DNA of 64,000 bases from Burkholderia dolosa. GTDB lineage: Bacteria; Pseudomonadota; Gammaproteobacteria; Burkholderiales; Burkholderiaceae. A model generated the notes under the pieces. It made no database searches. It was given only the letters and a program-made list of their open reading frames with translations, and was not told where the DNA came from. This document shows positions 21,477-30,416 of the stretch, in pieces; within the stretch, counting starts at the first letter, position 1, and the number at the start of each line of letters is the position of its first letter. The stretch is from positions 124,001 through 188,000 of the forward strand of contig NZ_CABVPR010000002.1 of the NCBI RefSeq assembly GCF_902499135.1. Direction: 5' to 3'. The translations under genes were made by a program, and so were the position numbers.

Positions 21477-21884
21477 TCATCCGTGCAGCGCGAGCCCTTT
21501 CACCGCCTTGTCCACCGCCTTCTTCGGCCCGTGCAGCGCGAGGCCGACCAGATCCGGATTGTCCGCATCCTCCGCGCGAAATGCCGCGCGGTTGGCCGCA
21601 TCGTGCCCGGTCGAGAACATCGCGCGCACGTACGGCACGATCGTCAGTTCGCGCGTCAGCGCCTGCCGGTGCGCGGCCTGCAGGCCGTTCAGGTCGGCCG
21701 CGAATACCAGCATCGGCTGGCCGAGCATGCGGCCGTAGCGGCGCCCGGCCGCGTCCTCGTAAGGCTCGCCGAGCGCGTCGGGTGCGCCGGCCGCGATGCC
21801 CGTCGCGAGAAACGCGACCACATTGAGCTTCTGCCACGCGGCGAGATCGTCGCGCACGATCAGCGCTACTTTGGTATCGAACAT
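21477..21884 (-). CDS. DUF2000 family protein
   Basis: 135 residues starting MFDTKVALIVRDDLAAWQKLNVVAFLATGI, the characteristic opening of DUF2000, followed by DAAGRRYGRMLGQPMLVFAAD and YVRAMFSTGHDAANR. The fold resembles peptidyl-tRNA hydrolase 2; function is unknown. It is 44 bases downstream of the AraC gene on the same strand and is probably cotranscribed with it. In other genomes DUF2000 genes often accompany AraC regulators, from memory. Confidence 0.75.
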   Translation of the reverse strand: MFDTKVALIVRDDLAAWQKLNVVAFLATGIAAGAPDALGEPYEDAAGRRYGRMLGQPMLVFAADLNGLQAAHRQALTRELTIVPYVRAMFSTGHDAANRAAFRAEDADNPDLVGLALHGPKKAVDKAVKGLALHG

Positions 21885-21928
21885 GATTGCTCCTCGTTGG
21901 GGCCGTCATGATCGGATACCGCGTGCGA

Positions 21929-22786
21929 TCAGTCTGGAACGTTTGTGCACAGCCGCCGGTACGCGGCCGGTGTGATCCGGTACGCGCGGCGGAACCAGCG
22001 GCCGAGATGGCTCTGATCGGCGAAGCCGACGTCGGCCGCGGCCTGCGCGGGCGTGCGGCCCGCCGCGAGCAGCCGGCGCGCGGCACGCAGGCGCAAGCGC
22101 ACCAGATACGCATGCGGCGACGTGCCGAACGCGCGCTGGAACAGCCGCGTCAGCCGGAAGCGGTCGATGCCGGCGAGTTCGGCGAGCTCGTCCAGACCGA
22201 GATTCGCATCGACGTGTGCATGCAGCAGGTCGCGCACGCGTGCGATCGCGGGCGGCACGATGGTGGCGCTCGATTGCGCCGGATCGCGCAGCTCGCCGCC
22301 GAGCCGCGTGAGCAGCCGGTCGAGCGTCTGGTCGCGCGCGAGCTTGCCTTCGTTGCCGTGGAGCGCGACGAACGCTTGCCGGATCGCGTCGACGAGGCTG
22401 CGGTCGTCGACGAGCGTATGGCCGAACGCCGCTTCGACGCCGGCCAGGCCCGGCAGATTCAGCCGGCGAGCCGCGCGGTCGACCCACGCTTGCGGCAGGT
22501 ACAGCATCGCGTACGTGAAGCCGCCGGCTTCGGGCGCGTGGCCGTCGTGCAGCGCGCCGGGCTCGATCAGGATCGCGCGGCCCGGCACGCTCGTATGCAG
22601 CGACCGATGACACTGGAAACGCTGGACGCCTTGTTCCGTGTAGCCGATCAGCATGTCGTCGTGGTCGTGCGGATCGTACGCGTGGCCGCTGAAGTGCGCG
22701 CGCAGGCTTTCGATGCCCGTTTCCGGATCGCGTCGCGCGACGAGCCAGTGGTCGCGCGTGCCGGTGTCTGTCGCGGCTGTCGTCAT
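21929..22786 (-). CDS. AraC-family regulator with cupin-like sensor
   Basis: 285 residues from ATG 22786 (MTTAATDTGTRDHWLVARRD). The N-terminal half is an AraC-type cupin (SGHAYDPHDHDDMLIGYTEQGVQ; PGRAILIEPGALHDG). The C-terminal 100 residues hold two helix-turn-helices (LDELAELAGIDRFRLTRLFQ and AAADVGFADQSHLGRWFRR). It is the probable regulator of the DUF2000 gene downstream. Confidence 0.9.
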   Translation of the reverse strand: MTTAATDTGTRDHWLVARRDPETGIESLRAHFSGHAYDPHDHDDMLIGYTEQGVQRFQCHRSLHTSVPGRAILIEPGALHDGHAPEAGGFTYAMLYLPQAWVDRAARRLNLPGLAGVEAAFGHTLVDDRSLVDAIRQAFVALHGNEGKLARDQTLDRLLTRLGGELRDPAQSSATIVPPAIARVRDLLHAHVDANLGLDELAELAGIDRFRLTRLFQRAFGTSPHAYLVRLRLRAARRLLAAGRTPAQAAADVGFADQSHLGRWFRRAYRITPAAYRRLCTNVPD

Positions 22787-23010
22787 CGGGTGCCTCGTAC
22801 GTCGTCGTTGCGTGCCCGATAGTGTACGCATGTCGGGCGACGGCTGCCGCAACGGCGCCGGCGTTCGCGGCGCGGGCGCCGCTCGAATCGTTACAGCTGC
22901 CATGCACGCGCGGCGCGCGGCGCGAGAGGAACCCGTGCCGCGTGCCGCGTCGAATCGTGCTGCGTCATGTGGGCCGGCCTGTGGTTGCGTCGCCCGCCCT
23001 GTGAATCGGC

Positions 23011-23943
23011 TTACGGAATACGAACGGCTTGATCTTCCGGCCTGAAGTGAAAATCGTAGTCGTCGTTGATCGACTGCGGCGGCGTGATACGGACGATCGG
23101 GACGAAGCCGCCATTGGTGACGTTGTAATAGTCTCTCTGATCCTTTTGCGCATTCGCGAGCGCTTGCCCCCCGGACTCCGAACCGGCCGCCACATAGAAG
23201 AACGATTGGATCGGCAGCTGTGCGGGATTGAGGTTCACCGGCCACGCGTTGATCACGAGCTCGTTGTGATCGCTGAACTCGGCCTCGCCCAGCAATTGCA
23301 TTGCCCTGATCAGCTGGTTGAATGCGCCGGTCGTATTACCGTAAGGCGAACCGTGTCGCACGTCGAACGCGCATTGATAAAGGTTCCTTGTGTTGTCGCC
23401 TCCGGGCATCGCGTTCCAGTGGTTCATCCATGCTTCCGCGGTGACGATTCCTTGCTGCTGGCAGAGAACACTCTGCGTAGGAAACCGCTGCGTCGGTCCG
23501 CACCCGTGATCCGTCGGTCGATGGTCGGTCCAGCCGTCCATCGGAAAAGCGCACAGTACCTCGAGCTTTATTTTGTCTTCCGGGCCCTTGTACGGGCCGA
23601 GAACCGGAAACAGCGTGAATCCGTTTGCGCCCCCGCTCTTGAACCCGCCGAATTTCGCGTCTTTACGAAGATAGGAAAACGACACGCGCCCGGTTTTCTC
23701 GTCTTCAGGAGAAGGTTGCCACGAGTAGTAGTTTGTGCCTGGTACGGTTTCGCGAATGATGATGCCGGTGCATAAAAATACGGGAGCGGTATCGCTGCCG
23801 CAGTCGCCGTGCGTATCCATGTACTGATGCCACATGTCGCGCGCGGTGTGCGCGGTTGTGGCGCTGAGCACCTCGGCGGCGTTGGCCGAAGCGGCCCAGA
23901 CAAATGTTGCGACGAAGGCAAGCCGATAAAGCGTCTTTCTCAT
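23011..23943 (-). CDS. Secreted halovibrin-like protein
   Basis: 310 residues from ATG 23943 with a strong GGAGGAG site. Sec signal MRKTLYRLAFVATFVWAASANA (cleavage near residue 22). The mature part contains HQYMDTHGDCGSDTAPVFLC, ETVPGTNYYSWQPSP, VSFSYLRKDAKF and a later WMNHWNAMPGGDN with four or more cysteines. I recall this pattern from Pseudomonas/Burkholderia proteins named halovibrin HvnA; Vibrio fischeri halovibrins are secreted NAD+-glycohydrolases. The family link is moderate and the activity is not demonstrated here. It marks the left side of the lower-GC accessory region. Confidence 0.6.
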   Translation of the reverse strand: MRKTLYRLAFVATFVWAASANAAEVLSATTAHTARDMWHQYMDTHGDCGSDTAPVFLCTGIIIRETVPGTNYYSWQPSPEDEKTGRVSFSYLRKDAKFGGFKSGGANGFTLFPVLGPYKGPEDKIKLEVLCAFPMDGWTDHRPTDHGCGPTQRFPTQSVLCQQQGIVTAEAWMNHWNAMPGGDNTRNLYQCAFDVRHGSPYGNTTGAFNQLIRAMQLLGEAEFSDHNELVINAWPVNLNPAQLPIQSFFYVAAGSESGGQALANAQKDQRDYYNVTNGGFVPIVRITPPQSINDDYDFHFRPEDQAVRIP

Positions 23944-24054
23944 TTCTCTCCTCCATATGCCAAGCACTGACCGTTTATGCCCCTCGTATCCATCCGTCAG
24001 CATTTAATGGACGAATGGACGTTATTCCCAATCGCGAAGACGGGTAACTGTCAT

Positions 24055-24312
24055 TTACGACAGTTGGGGCGTAATAGGCATCTGTGTTTCCGGAAGCGGT
24101 TTTATAGAACCGATTGACCCGGCGAAGGAAATTCCGGTAGATGGGCCGCAGCCGGGTTGGAGCAACGCACAATAAATGCCAGGACGGCATGTCGCGATCA
24201 CGGTGTCTTCGGGAGGCGGATCAAAAATCCTGCCCGGCGCGCCGCTCAATACTAAAGGGATTGATAGGTAGGCGTCGCTATTGTTAAGCGATATCGTCGG
24301 TAGCAGCCGCAT
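24055..24312 (-). CDS. Uncertain 85-residue hypothetical protein
   Basis: The frame MRLLPTISLNNSDAYLSIPL... ending MPITPQLS has natural-looking composition (few arginines, prolines and hydrophobics, CRPGIYCALLQPGC) and lies 112 bases upstream of the halovibrin-like gene on the same strand. The ribosome site is weak (AGGG 11 bases before ATG). It may be a real small exported or disulfide-containing peptide or the tail of a broken gene. No family recognised. Confidence 0.3.
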   Translation of the reverse strand: MRLLPTISLNNSDAYLSIPLVLSGAPGRIFDPPPEDTVIATCRPGIYCALLQPGCGPSTGISFAGSIGSIKPLPETQMPITPQLS

Positions 24313-24454
24313 TAATGAGCCGGCCCTTCGCGCGGCGGAGCTATCGAGTCTGAGGAGACGCTGGCGACAGGCGGGCGATGAGGACCGAGAGTGCAGGACG
24401 ATGGCGATTGCCTGATGGAATCCTCTCGATAAAAGCCGGTTACGCGATAACTAC

Positions 24455-24573
24455 CGAAATCAGTGAGCGAATCTCGCATTTGTCGTGACACAACGAGCAT
24501 CTCACATGAATTTCACAAGCGCCGATGATTGAACAATGAGCGCTATTGGTTATGGCAACATGAAGCGTCCGAT
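24455..24573. repeat. Long direct repeat, left copy
   Basis: 119 bases matching 33846-33964 in the same orientation with about nine mismatches and no gaps by eye. It includes GCATTTGTCGTGACACAACG and GAACAATGAGCGCTATTGG. The two copies bracket the kelch/Hint/beta-sandwich gene cluster. The origin of the repeat is not recognised; on the minus strand both copies follow an open frame ending GRF(M/V)LP. Confidence 0.9.
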
Positions 24574-24998
24574 GGTGACGGGCAATAAAGTTGTGCAGTA
24601 CCCAGCCTGATTTTGCTTGAATTTCTCAGCTACAGCGCTTGTTGTCGGCGTAAGTTGTATAGTGGCACCCTCGATTTTCAACGGAAAAATGGCGAAACCC
24701 GATGTGAATTCTTGCAACTGGCGAAGGTCAGTTCGCTGCGGCGAGTGTTCATCTCGATGAGTCGTTCCAGTCCGTTGCAGGCGTCGACGATCACGGCAAG
24801 GCACGTCTGCGATAGCAAGCGGTCGTATTCGTTGACGACGCCATCACGTAGCCGACGAGGCGGTAGATCGCCGACATATTGATCGTTGTCAGCGCCGCTT
24901 CGCCGCCAAAGAGCAGGTCGGCCAGTGCCATGTGTCTTGCCCTTTTCCGTTGTCTGGTGCCCTGCAAGTTCGGGCGAGGGGACTGAGATAGGTTTCAT
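24550..24998 (-). pseudogene. Frameshifted remnant of an unknown gene
   Basis: Two overlapping minus-strand frames each read as protein for part of the way: upstream DGVVNEYDRLLSQTCLAVIV and GLERLIEMNTRRSELTFASC, then in another frame FTSGFAIFPLKIEGATIQL and GYCTTLLPVTIGRFMLP. Joining them near 24715 by a frameshift gives one continuous protein-like sequence. A third frame nearby reads MALADLLFGGEAALTTINMS. This suggests a decayed gene rather than a current one. Family unknown. Confidence 0.3.
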
Positions 24999-25207
24999 CG
25001 TGGAGGGTATTAAATCTGAACGTCGCGCGTATCGGCAGGAGCACGCGCGCCAGTTACTCGATCAGCTTCACGCATGGCTCACCGCCACGCTGGAAACGCT
25101 GTCGAAGAAATCCGACACGAGCCGGGCAATTCTCCGCAATGCCCGCGGTTGCCACGATAGGAACAGAAAGGTCAACGTCAGCCGGATATTGCCGCCACTT
25201 TGCGTGT

Positions 25208-25561
25208 TCACGCGGTCGAGGGCGGCACATCGCGCTGTGCAGGCGGCGGCCGCACAATCGAGCCGCGACGCGCGCGACTCTCGATCAAGCCCCGTCGGGC
25301 GGCCTCGCGAAAAGCGGCGTTTATCGTGTTCAGATGAAAACCGAGGTCATCGGCAATAGCGCGCTGTGTCGGCAGACGCTCACCCGGGCGGAAAACCCCG
25401 GACCGGATAGCGTCCTCGATCTGGTCGGCGATGGCCACATAGACCTTGCCGCGAATCCGTGAAAAGTCGGGCCGCCAGGCGTCGAGCAATCGTTCGCGCC
25501 TTCGGCCGATGGTCCGAGCGGTCCTGTCGTAAAAGGCTGTCGAGTTCATCGAGTTCGACAT
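25208..25561 (-). CDS. Truncated MocR-type GntR regulator (DNA-binding part only)
   Basis: 117 residues. A GntR winged helix (YVAIADQIEDAIRSGVFRPG, LPTQRAIADDLGFHLNTINA, REAARRGLIESRARRG) is preceded by a short N-terminal arm. In MocR regulators a PLP-dependent aminotransferase domain follows; here the protein stops after about 15 more residues (PPPAQRDVPPSTA). The adjacent frame reads ADVDLSVPIVATAGIAENCP, which may be the broken continuation. Either a free-standing short GntR protein or, more likely, a remnant; it lies just inside the left direct repeat. Confidence 0.55.
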   Translation of the reverse strand: MSNSMNSTAFYDRTARTIGRRRERLLDAWRPDFSRIRGKVYVAIADQIEDAIRSGVFRPGERLPTQRAIADDLGFHLNTINAAFREAARRGLIESRARRGSIVRPPPAQRDVPPSTA

Positions 25562-25769
25562 TGCAGGTCAATTAGCGGCCGACGCGGCCGAATTCTTTCA
25601 AGGTTTCCTGTAATAGCAGTGCATAGGCACCGCCACGCGAGCGGATCAGATGTCCCGAGTGGAACACGTGTTGGCATCACGCGTTGCTGCCCGTTGTGAC
25701 AATAGCGGCAATAGAACAGGGAGAGTCGATGCGCCGGCCCAGGTCCTTCGACCCGGGCCGGCGTATGCG

Positions 25770-27746
25770 CTACTGAACGTAGAGCTCGGAGCTGGTTTGA
25801 GCGTCGGTCGCGGCCGACGCCTGCCCGCCGCTGACCAGCACGTTGCCGTCGTTCAGCGTGGTCAGTTGCGTCATGTAACGAGGCGAGTTCATCGATCCGG
25901 TGGGCAGCAGTTGCCCGTTCGAAGGATTGAAAATCATCGCGCTCTTCGGCATCGTGCTGCCGGTGGTACCGCCGGCGATCAGCGCAGTGCCGTCGTCGAG
26001 CCGCGTGACCATCGGGTTCGCCACGGCCGCCGGGAGGTCGCCTACCTTCGTCCAGCGGTCGGAGGCGGCCGAATACTGCTCGATTCCAGTCAGCTTGGTG
26101 TCGTTTGCCGGCGGCACTACATTCACCCCAGCGACCGCCAACGCGGCATCAGACGACAGCGTCGCGGATCCAAACGCATACCGGCTCTGGGTCAGCGGTC
26201 CCGCACTTTGCGTCCAGGACGATATGGCCGGTCCGGAGCTGTTCACGTTTGCCCATTCCGACATGGTTAGCGTCTTGTCACCGGATATGATATTGGATTG
26301 ATATCCGCCCGCAACGAGTACCCTGCTGTTGTTATCGAGCAAGTACATCTGTGCGGACTCCACCGGCGCTGACAGGTCCGGACCAACCGTCCAGGTGTTC
26401 GAGGCCGGATCGTAGATCTCCGTTTCCTTTGTATCGGTGTTGGCCGAAACGCTACCGCCGGCCACGATCACCTGCCCGGCCGCGCTGATCGCCGCACCGG
26501 CAAGACGGCCCAGCTGCATCGGGGCGATCGGCGACCACGTGCGGGTAGCGGGGTCGAACATTTCGGCCGACGTCAGGATCGTGCCAAAGTTGTCCTGGCC
26601 CGATGCGACGAGGACCTTTCCGTCGACCAGTGCCGCGACACCTTTGTAGTGCGGGCTCGACATCGGCGGCTCTGAACTCCACACGCCGGTATCGGGGTCA
26701 TACAAGTCCACTGCCGTGGTCAACGCACCGGTCTGGTCCTTACCGCCCAGAACGAGCACCTGGCCGTTCGGCAAGAGGAACTGCCACCCGCCATTGTAAT
26801 GACCGGTCTTCATCGAAGTCGGCACGGGAACCCACGTGCCGCGCGGCACGACCTGAAGCTGGATTTGCGTGTGGGTCTGTCCGGCCGCATTGCTACCGAC
26901 GATCGTGTAAGTCGTTTCGGGGCTCAGTACGATCGGCTTGCCGCTAATTTCGCCCGTCGTGGTATCGAACGTCATCCCGGCCGGAAGCGGAGGTTCGATC
27001 GAGAACTGCGCGATGGGGCCGCCGCTGCTGGACGGCGTGTTCGGCAAGATCTGCTTGCCTTCTCCATAGACCGCCCAGGTACGCTTGTAAGCGAGCCCGG
27101 CCGGCGGTTGCACGGCGTTCACGACCGAGATGGTCAAATCTTCGCTGACGGAACCCGCGCTGTTTTGGGCGGTAACGGTGTAGGTGGCCGCAGCGGACAC
27201 CGCAGTCGGCGTACCCGTGATGACACCCGTCGACGTATTCAGCGTCAAACCCGCCGGCAGTCCTGGCGACACGCTGTAGCTCGATACGGCGCCTCCCTCG
27301 GGATTCGGATCGTTTGGCGCGATGGGCGTATTGACCGTGTAGACCGGATCCTTTTCCGTGTAGTTCAGGCTGCCCGGCGGCTGCGCCGGCTGGACCACGG
27401 TGATTCGAAGCGACGTGGCGGTCGAGCCGCCCGCATTACTGCCGGTCACGGTGTAAGACGCGGCCGCACTGACTTCGGTCGGTGTGCCGCTGATTACACC
27501 GCTGCCGGGATCGAGCACCAGGCCGGCCGGCAATTGCGGATCGACGGTGTAATGCGTGATCGCGCCACCCTCGCTGTGAGGATGGTTTTCCGGAATGGCC
27601 TGGCCCTGGGCATAGGAGACTACGTTCTGGTCGTAAATCAGGTTTGCAGGGGGCGTTACGGACGGCGTCGGGGGAGCGCCTCCCCCACAACCAGCCAGTG
27701 TTGCGCTGACTGCAAGCAGCGCGGTCAAGAATAAGTTTCGAATCAT
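25770..27746 (-). CDS. Kelch-repeat lipoprotein with three Ig-like repeats
   Basis: 658 residues. Lipoprotein signal with lipobox LAGC (Cys20), then GGG. Residues about 35-305 hold three Ig-like (He_PIG type) repeats, each with the pattern LPAGL..D/N..TGVI.GTP or GEISGKP followed by A.YTV...N.AG. From about 310 on, kelch-type blades recur (GQVLVLGGKDQTGAL, DGKVLVASGQDN, AGQVIVAGGS, DDGTALIAGGTTG, DGNVLVSGGQ), forming a probable six- or seven-bladed propeller. The copper and Cys-Tyr features of galactose oxidase are not evident, so a binding rather than oxidase role is likely. Predicted outer-membrane-anchored. GGAGAG precedes the ATG. Confidence 0.85.
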   Translation of the reverse strand: MIRNLFLTALLAVSATLAGCGGGAPPTPSVTPPANLIYDQNVVSYAQGQAIPENHPHSEGGAITHYTVDPQLPAGLVLDPGSGVISGTPTEVSAAASYTVTGSNAGGSTATSLRITVVQPAQPPGSLNYTEKDPVYTVNTPIAPNDPNPEGGAVSSYSVSPGLPAGLTLNTSTGVITGTPTAVSAAATYTVTAQNSAGSVSEDLTISVVNAVQPPAGLAYKRTWAVYGEGKQILPNTPSSSGGPIAQFSIEPPLPAGMTFDTTTGEISGKPIVLSPETTYTIVGSNAAGQTHTQIQLQVVPRGTWVPVPTSMKTGHYNGGWQFLLPNGQVLVLGGKDQTGALTTAVDLYDPDTGVWSSEPPMSSPHYKGVAALVDGKVLVASGQDNFGTILTSAEMFDPATRTWSPIAPMQLGRLAGAAISAAGQVIVAGGSVSANTDTKETEIYDPASNTWTVGPDLSAPVESAQMYLLDNNSRVLVAGGYQSNIISGDKTLTMSEWANVNSSGPAISSWTQSAGPLTQSRYAFGSATLSSDAALAVAGVNVVPPANDTKLTGIEQYSAASDRWTKVGDLPAAVANPMVTRLDDGTALIAGGTTGSTMPKSAMIFNPSNGQLLPTGSMNSPRYMTQLTTLNDGNVLVSGGQASAATDAQTSSELYVQ

Positions 27747-28134
27747 CGTGCTCTCCTTGGAGAATCCGGGGAGTCAGCAAGGAAGGCACGGCACCGTGCG
27801 TCAACTGCAAAGATTCTCTTCTTGCCAACCCGATCAACAGGCCACTGCCATCACGCAGAATCGGCCGCGAAAGACGCACTGACGTCATGAGTACCCAACG
27901 CCCACAGAATGCAGGCCAGGTCGAATCAAACGCTGTCTACCTGGAATGCGCCGTCAAGCACCAGATCTTTTCATGACGCGTGCGCCGACCCAACGGGCGT
28001 CGGCTGCTTTTGCATTGGGCGAATGCCCAAAGGAGAAAAGAGAGGCCAGCGGTGGTCTTTCCGTTCCGGGTCCACGCGCATACGCCGGTTCATCGGTTCG
28101 CGCGCGTGTCGATCAAGCCGGCGGCTTCAGCACG
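27747..28134. other. Intergenic spacer before the kelch gene
   Basis: About 390 bases between the large beta-sandwich gene and the kelch gene, both minus strand. It is the widest gap in the cluster, so the kelch gene probably has its own promoter here. A hairpin GCCGAC/GTCGGC at about 27983-28003 followed by GCTTTTGC on the plus strand and an IR TGGGC-GAAT-GCCCA near 28015-28030 are visible. No gene. Confidence 0.4.
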
Positions 28135-29541
28135 TCAAGGTCCCGGGTCGGCAAACGGGAGCACCAGCAACTCTGAATATTGAGTACCGTTGACGACGTA
28201 CTCGGCCCGGAACTTGCCATACGCGTTGCCCGGCGTGGAGCGGTAATAACCGACAAAGTTCGATTCATCGGCCACTACCGTGAAGCCGTTGTCGACGTCG
28301 CCATCGGCCACGTCGTGCTCCATCGTGACGAAACCGTATTTCTTCACGTTGGTGCCGCCCAGGTAGCCTTCCAGATAAATATTGATCGTCACCTTGTCGC
28401 CATCCGCAATTCCGGTGTAGGGAGGGATCGACAACTCGAGGCCACCCGCAACGGTGGACGCGTTGACGACGGTCCAGATCGGCGGGACGATCGATGGCTG
28501 ATCGTAGGTCCGCGTTACGACGGGAGGTTGGGGCGCCGGGATGGTGCCGATGACCGGAAACACGCGCAGCTTCGAATCCTTGCCATTGCCCGCCGGTGAA
28601 CTGATGATGTATCCGGCGGTGTTGTTCGCGCCATCGGTCTGGAAATACGACTTTTTAATATAGAGCGGTGTAACGGAATAGTCGTATTCCGGTGTGCCTC
28701 GCGCGACAATTTCTTCGTTCAGCCAGATCGCCACATAGTAGCCGCTCCCGATACTGGCGGGCAAATACGCCGCCACGCCTTTGTCGTCGTATTTGTCCAG
28801 ATCGACACGACCATCGTTGTCAAAATCGAAAATAATCGGAGGCAAGTCGCCGTTTCCGTTCTCGATGTTGGTGAATACGGCTGGACGCGAATCCTGCGCA
28901 ACGTTATTGACATTCAGGTTCAGTTGGCAAATTGTCGTGGCCGCGTTCGAAAACGATATCGTCGCCCTGCCTTGCGAATTGGTCTCGAAGGGGTAACCGT
29001 CCTTGTCAGGGACGAGCGGGACCAGCAAGCCACCGGCTATCGGCTCCCATGCACTGGTCGGCGGATTCGGCGAGCCACCCCAATGACAACGCAGGCCGCG
29101 CACGGGCCTGCTCGTTTCGTCCAGCAGTGTGGTCGTCACGCCGATCTGCTGAGCCTCTTTGGGGCGTTCGTTCGAGCCGCGCGGATAGAGTTGCCCAATA
29201 CTGCTCTTCATGCTTACCCATGAGCGAAGCTTTACGCACTCGTAAAGTGTGGAGAAGTGCCGTGGATCGAGATCGCTCCAGACCGAAATCGTCAGCAAAT
29301 CGGGAAGGCTACCCAGGATCTCGATACTGTTCGTACTGGTGCCGTCTTCCAGCGTCTGCGTCTGTTGGGCTGTGAGTTGCACGAGGGCAGAGTCTGCGAC
29401 CGCCAGCCAATGGATAGTTTGCCCCTTTACCGGGATGCCATCGGGAACCTCCAGTCGTACTACCAACTGGTTGCTTCCTTCCGCGATGAGAAGCGGGGTA
29501 AAAGGCAGCGGATAGAGGAAATTCAGACTGGCAGTAGACAT
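28135..29541 (-). CDS. Large beta-sandwich protein of unknown function (paralogue of 32217-33635)
   Basis: 468 residues from ATG 29541 (GGAGA five bases upstream). No signal peptide or membrane helix. Beta-rich with Ig-like strands; an EF-type loop DFDNDGRVDLDKYDD lies at about 239-253. The part from about residue 190 aligns by eye with the protein at 32217-33635: NGNGDLPP versus DGNGTLPL, then WTVVNAS...GGLELSIPP...GDKVTINIYLEGY versus IQVVNVG...NGLPVSIPN...GDTIYVTGYASG. The two are diverged paralogues. The repeated (I/V)xIPxxxxxxxGDxVxV segment recalls Ig-like modules of large surface proteins. Function unknown. Confidence 0.75.
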   Translation of the reverse strand: MSTASLNFLYPLPFTPLLIAEGSNQLVVRLEVPDGIPVKGQTIHWLAVADSALVQLTAQQTQTLEDGTSTNSIEILGSLPDLLTISVWSDLDPRHFSTLYECVKLRSWVSMKSSIGQLYPRGSNERPKEAQQIGVTTTLLDETSRPVRGLRCHWGGSPNPPTSAWEPIAGGLLVPLVPDKDGYPFETNSQGRATISFSNAATTICQLNLNVNNVAQDSRPAVFTNIENGNGDLPPIIFDFDNDGRVDLDKYDDKGVAAYLPASIGSGYYVAIWLNEEIVARGTPEYDYSVTPLYIKKSYFQTDGANNTAGYIISSPAGNGKDSKLRVFPVIGTIPAPQPPVVTRTYDQPSIVPPIWTVVNASTVAGGLELSIPPYTGIADGDKVTINIYLEGYLGGTNVKKYGFVTMEHDVADGDVDNGFTVVADESNFVGYYRSTPGNAYGKFRAEYVVNGTQYSELLVLPFADPGP

Positions 29542-29606
29542 GCGATTCTCCACTTACCGCGACGAGGCGGCCTATGTCGGAATAGGGAAGCTTCCCGTCG
29601 CGGTTC

Positions 29607-29918
29607 TTATGCGACGATCCTGATTTCGGTCGGATCGGAAGCCAGCGCTGAAATCAGGATCCCGTTGGTGTCGTACGGCGTTATCTGCAACGTGTGAGTC
29701 ACATTTTTTTTGACCGTGTACGGAAATCCGCATTGCAGCGTCTTGCCGTCCTGCAGATCGAAATTGGTCAATGGAATGCCGATTCCACCAACCCCCAGCG
29801 CCCATCCGGCAATCGTCGCGGGTGTGGCGGGCACCGTCCAGGTGGCCATGACATAGCCGGATATCGAGTATTCGGCTTGAGTAATCTTCACCCGGTCGTC
29901 CTTCGCATTGCTGCTCAT
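29607..29918 (-). CDS. Small beta-rich protein, unknown
   Basis: 103 residues (MSSNAKDDRVKITQAEYSIS...). Strand-rich: YVMATWTVPATPATIAGW, LQDGKTLQCGFPYTVK and ITPYDTNGILISALASDP suggest one Ig-like or jelly-roll unit. No signal peptide, one cysteine. It sits 65 bases upstream of the large beta-sandwich gene and 89 bases after the 114-residue gene, in the same cluster. No family recognised. Confidence 0.6.
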   Translation of the reverse strand: MSSNAKDDRVKITQAEYSISGYVMATWTVPATPATIAGWALGVGGIGIPLTNFDLQDGKTLQCGFPYTVKKNVTHTLQITPYDTNGILISALASDPTEIRIVA

Positions 29919-30007
29919 TGGCGTAGCCTCGCGTTCTTGTTGACGAGCGTCCGTCGACGATATGCATCGCCGATCGGCGCTCGATGACGGTGATTCGCTG
30001 CAGTTGG

Positions 30008-30352
30008 TCAGATCTCTTTCGGACTCAGCGGGAATGGATCACTATCCGTATCCGGCAGAGCCATACTTCCGAACCACGCTGCGACTGTACAGTTCAGGGT
30101 CTGCCAGAAGCCGGGCTTCAGTTTGTCGTCGTATTCCCGGTAGTACGAGACTTGGTCGATACCGATGGGATCACTGCTCCATGTTTCAAATCCGGTTCCC
30201 GATACGGTAACGATCAGCGAATTGGCACCTTCGCCAGTCTCCTCGTAGGGCTCCCACATAATCATGAAATGCCCCTTGTCTCCGTTTCCGGAAGTGTTTG
30301 CGACCAGATTCGCAAACAGAATGCGCATTTTCGGGTTCGTTTTCAGGCTCAT
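30008..30352 (-). CDS. Small protein of the Hint cluster, unknown
   Basis: 114 residues from ATG 30352, with GGGG seven bases upstream. Longer in-frame starts run into the Hint gene and look like shadow sequence. Contains ILFANLVANTSGNGDKGHFM, MWEPYEETGEGANSLIVTVS, DQVSYYREYDDKLKPGFWQT and a C-terminal DTDSDPFPLSPKE. No signal peptide. Composition is acidic and aromatic-rich, consistent with a soluble beta protein. It follows the Hint gene by 64 bases. Could be a chaperone or partner of the larger proteins; this is speculation. Confidence 0.6.
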   Translation of the reverse strand: MSLKTNPKMRILFANLVANTSGNGDKGHFMIMWEPYEETGEGANSLIVTVSGTGFETWSSDPIGIDQVSYYREYDDKLKPGFWQTLNCTVAAWFGSMALPDTDSDPFPLSPKEI

Positions 30353-30416
30353 TACCGATCCCCTTATGAGTGTGCCGAGGCGCCAACCCGCTGCCGCCCG
30401 GCATTGGGCGATTGGG

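Larger units (their letters stand above)
23944..25207. other. Low-GC region of gene remnants
   Basis: More than 1.2 kb with no intact recognisable gene. It holds an uncertain 85-residue frame, the left copy of the long direct repeat, and fragments of protein-like sequence in shifting frames on the minus strand. The composition is lower in GC than the fucose or liv regions and looks like decaying horizontally acquired DNA. Confidence 0.5.
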
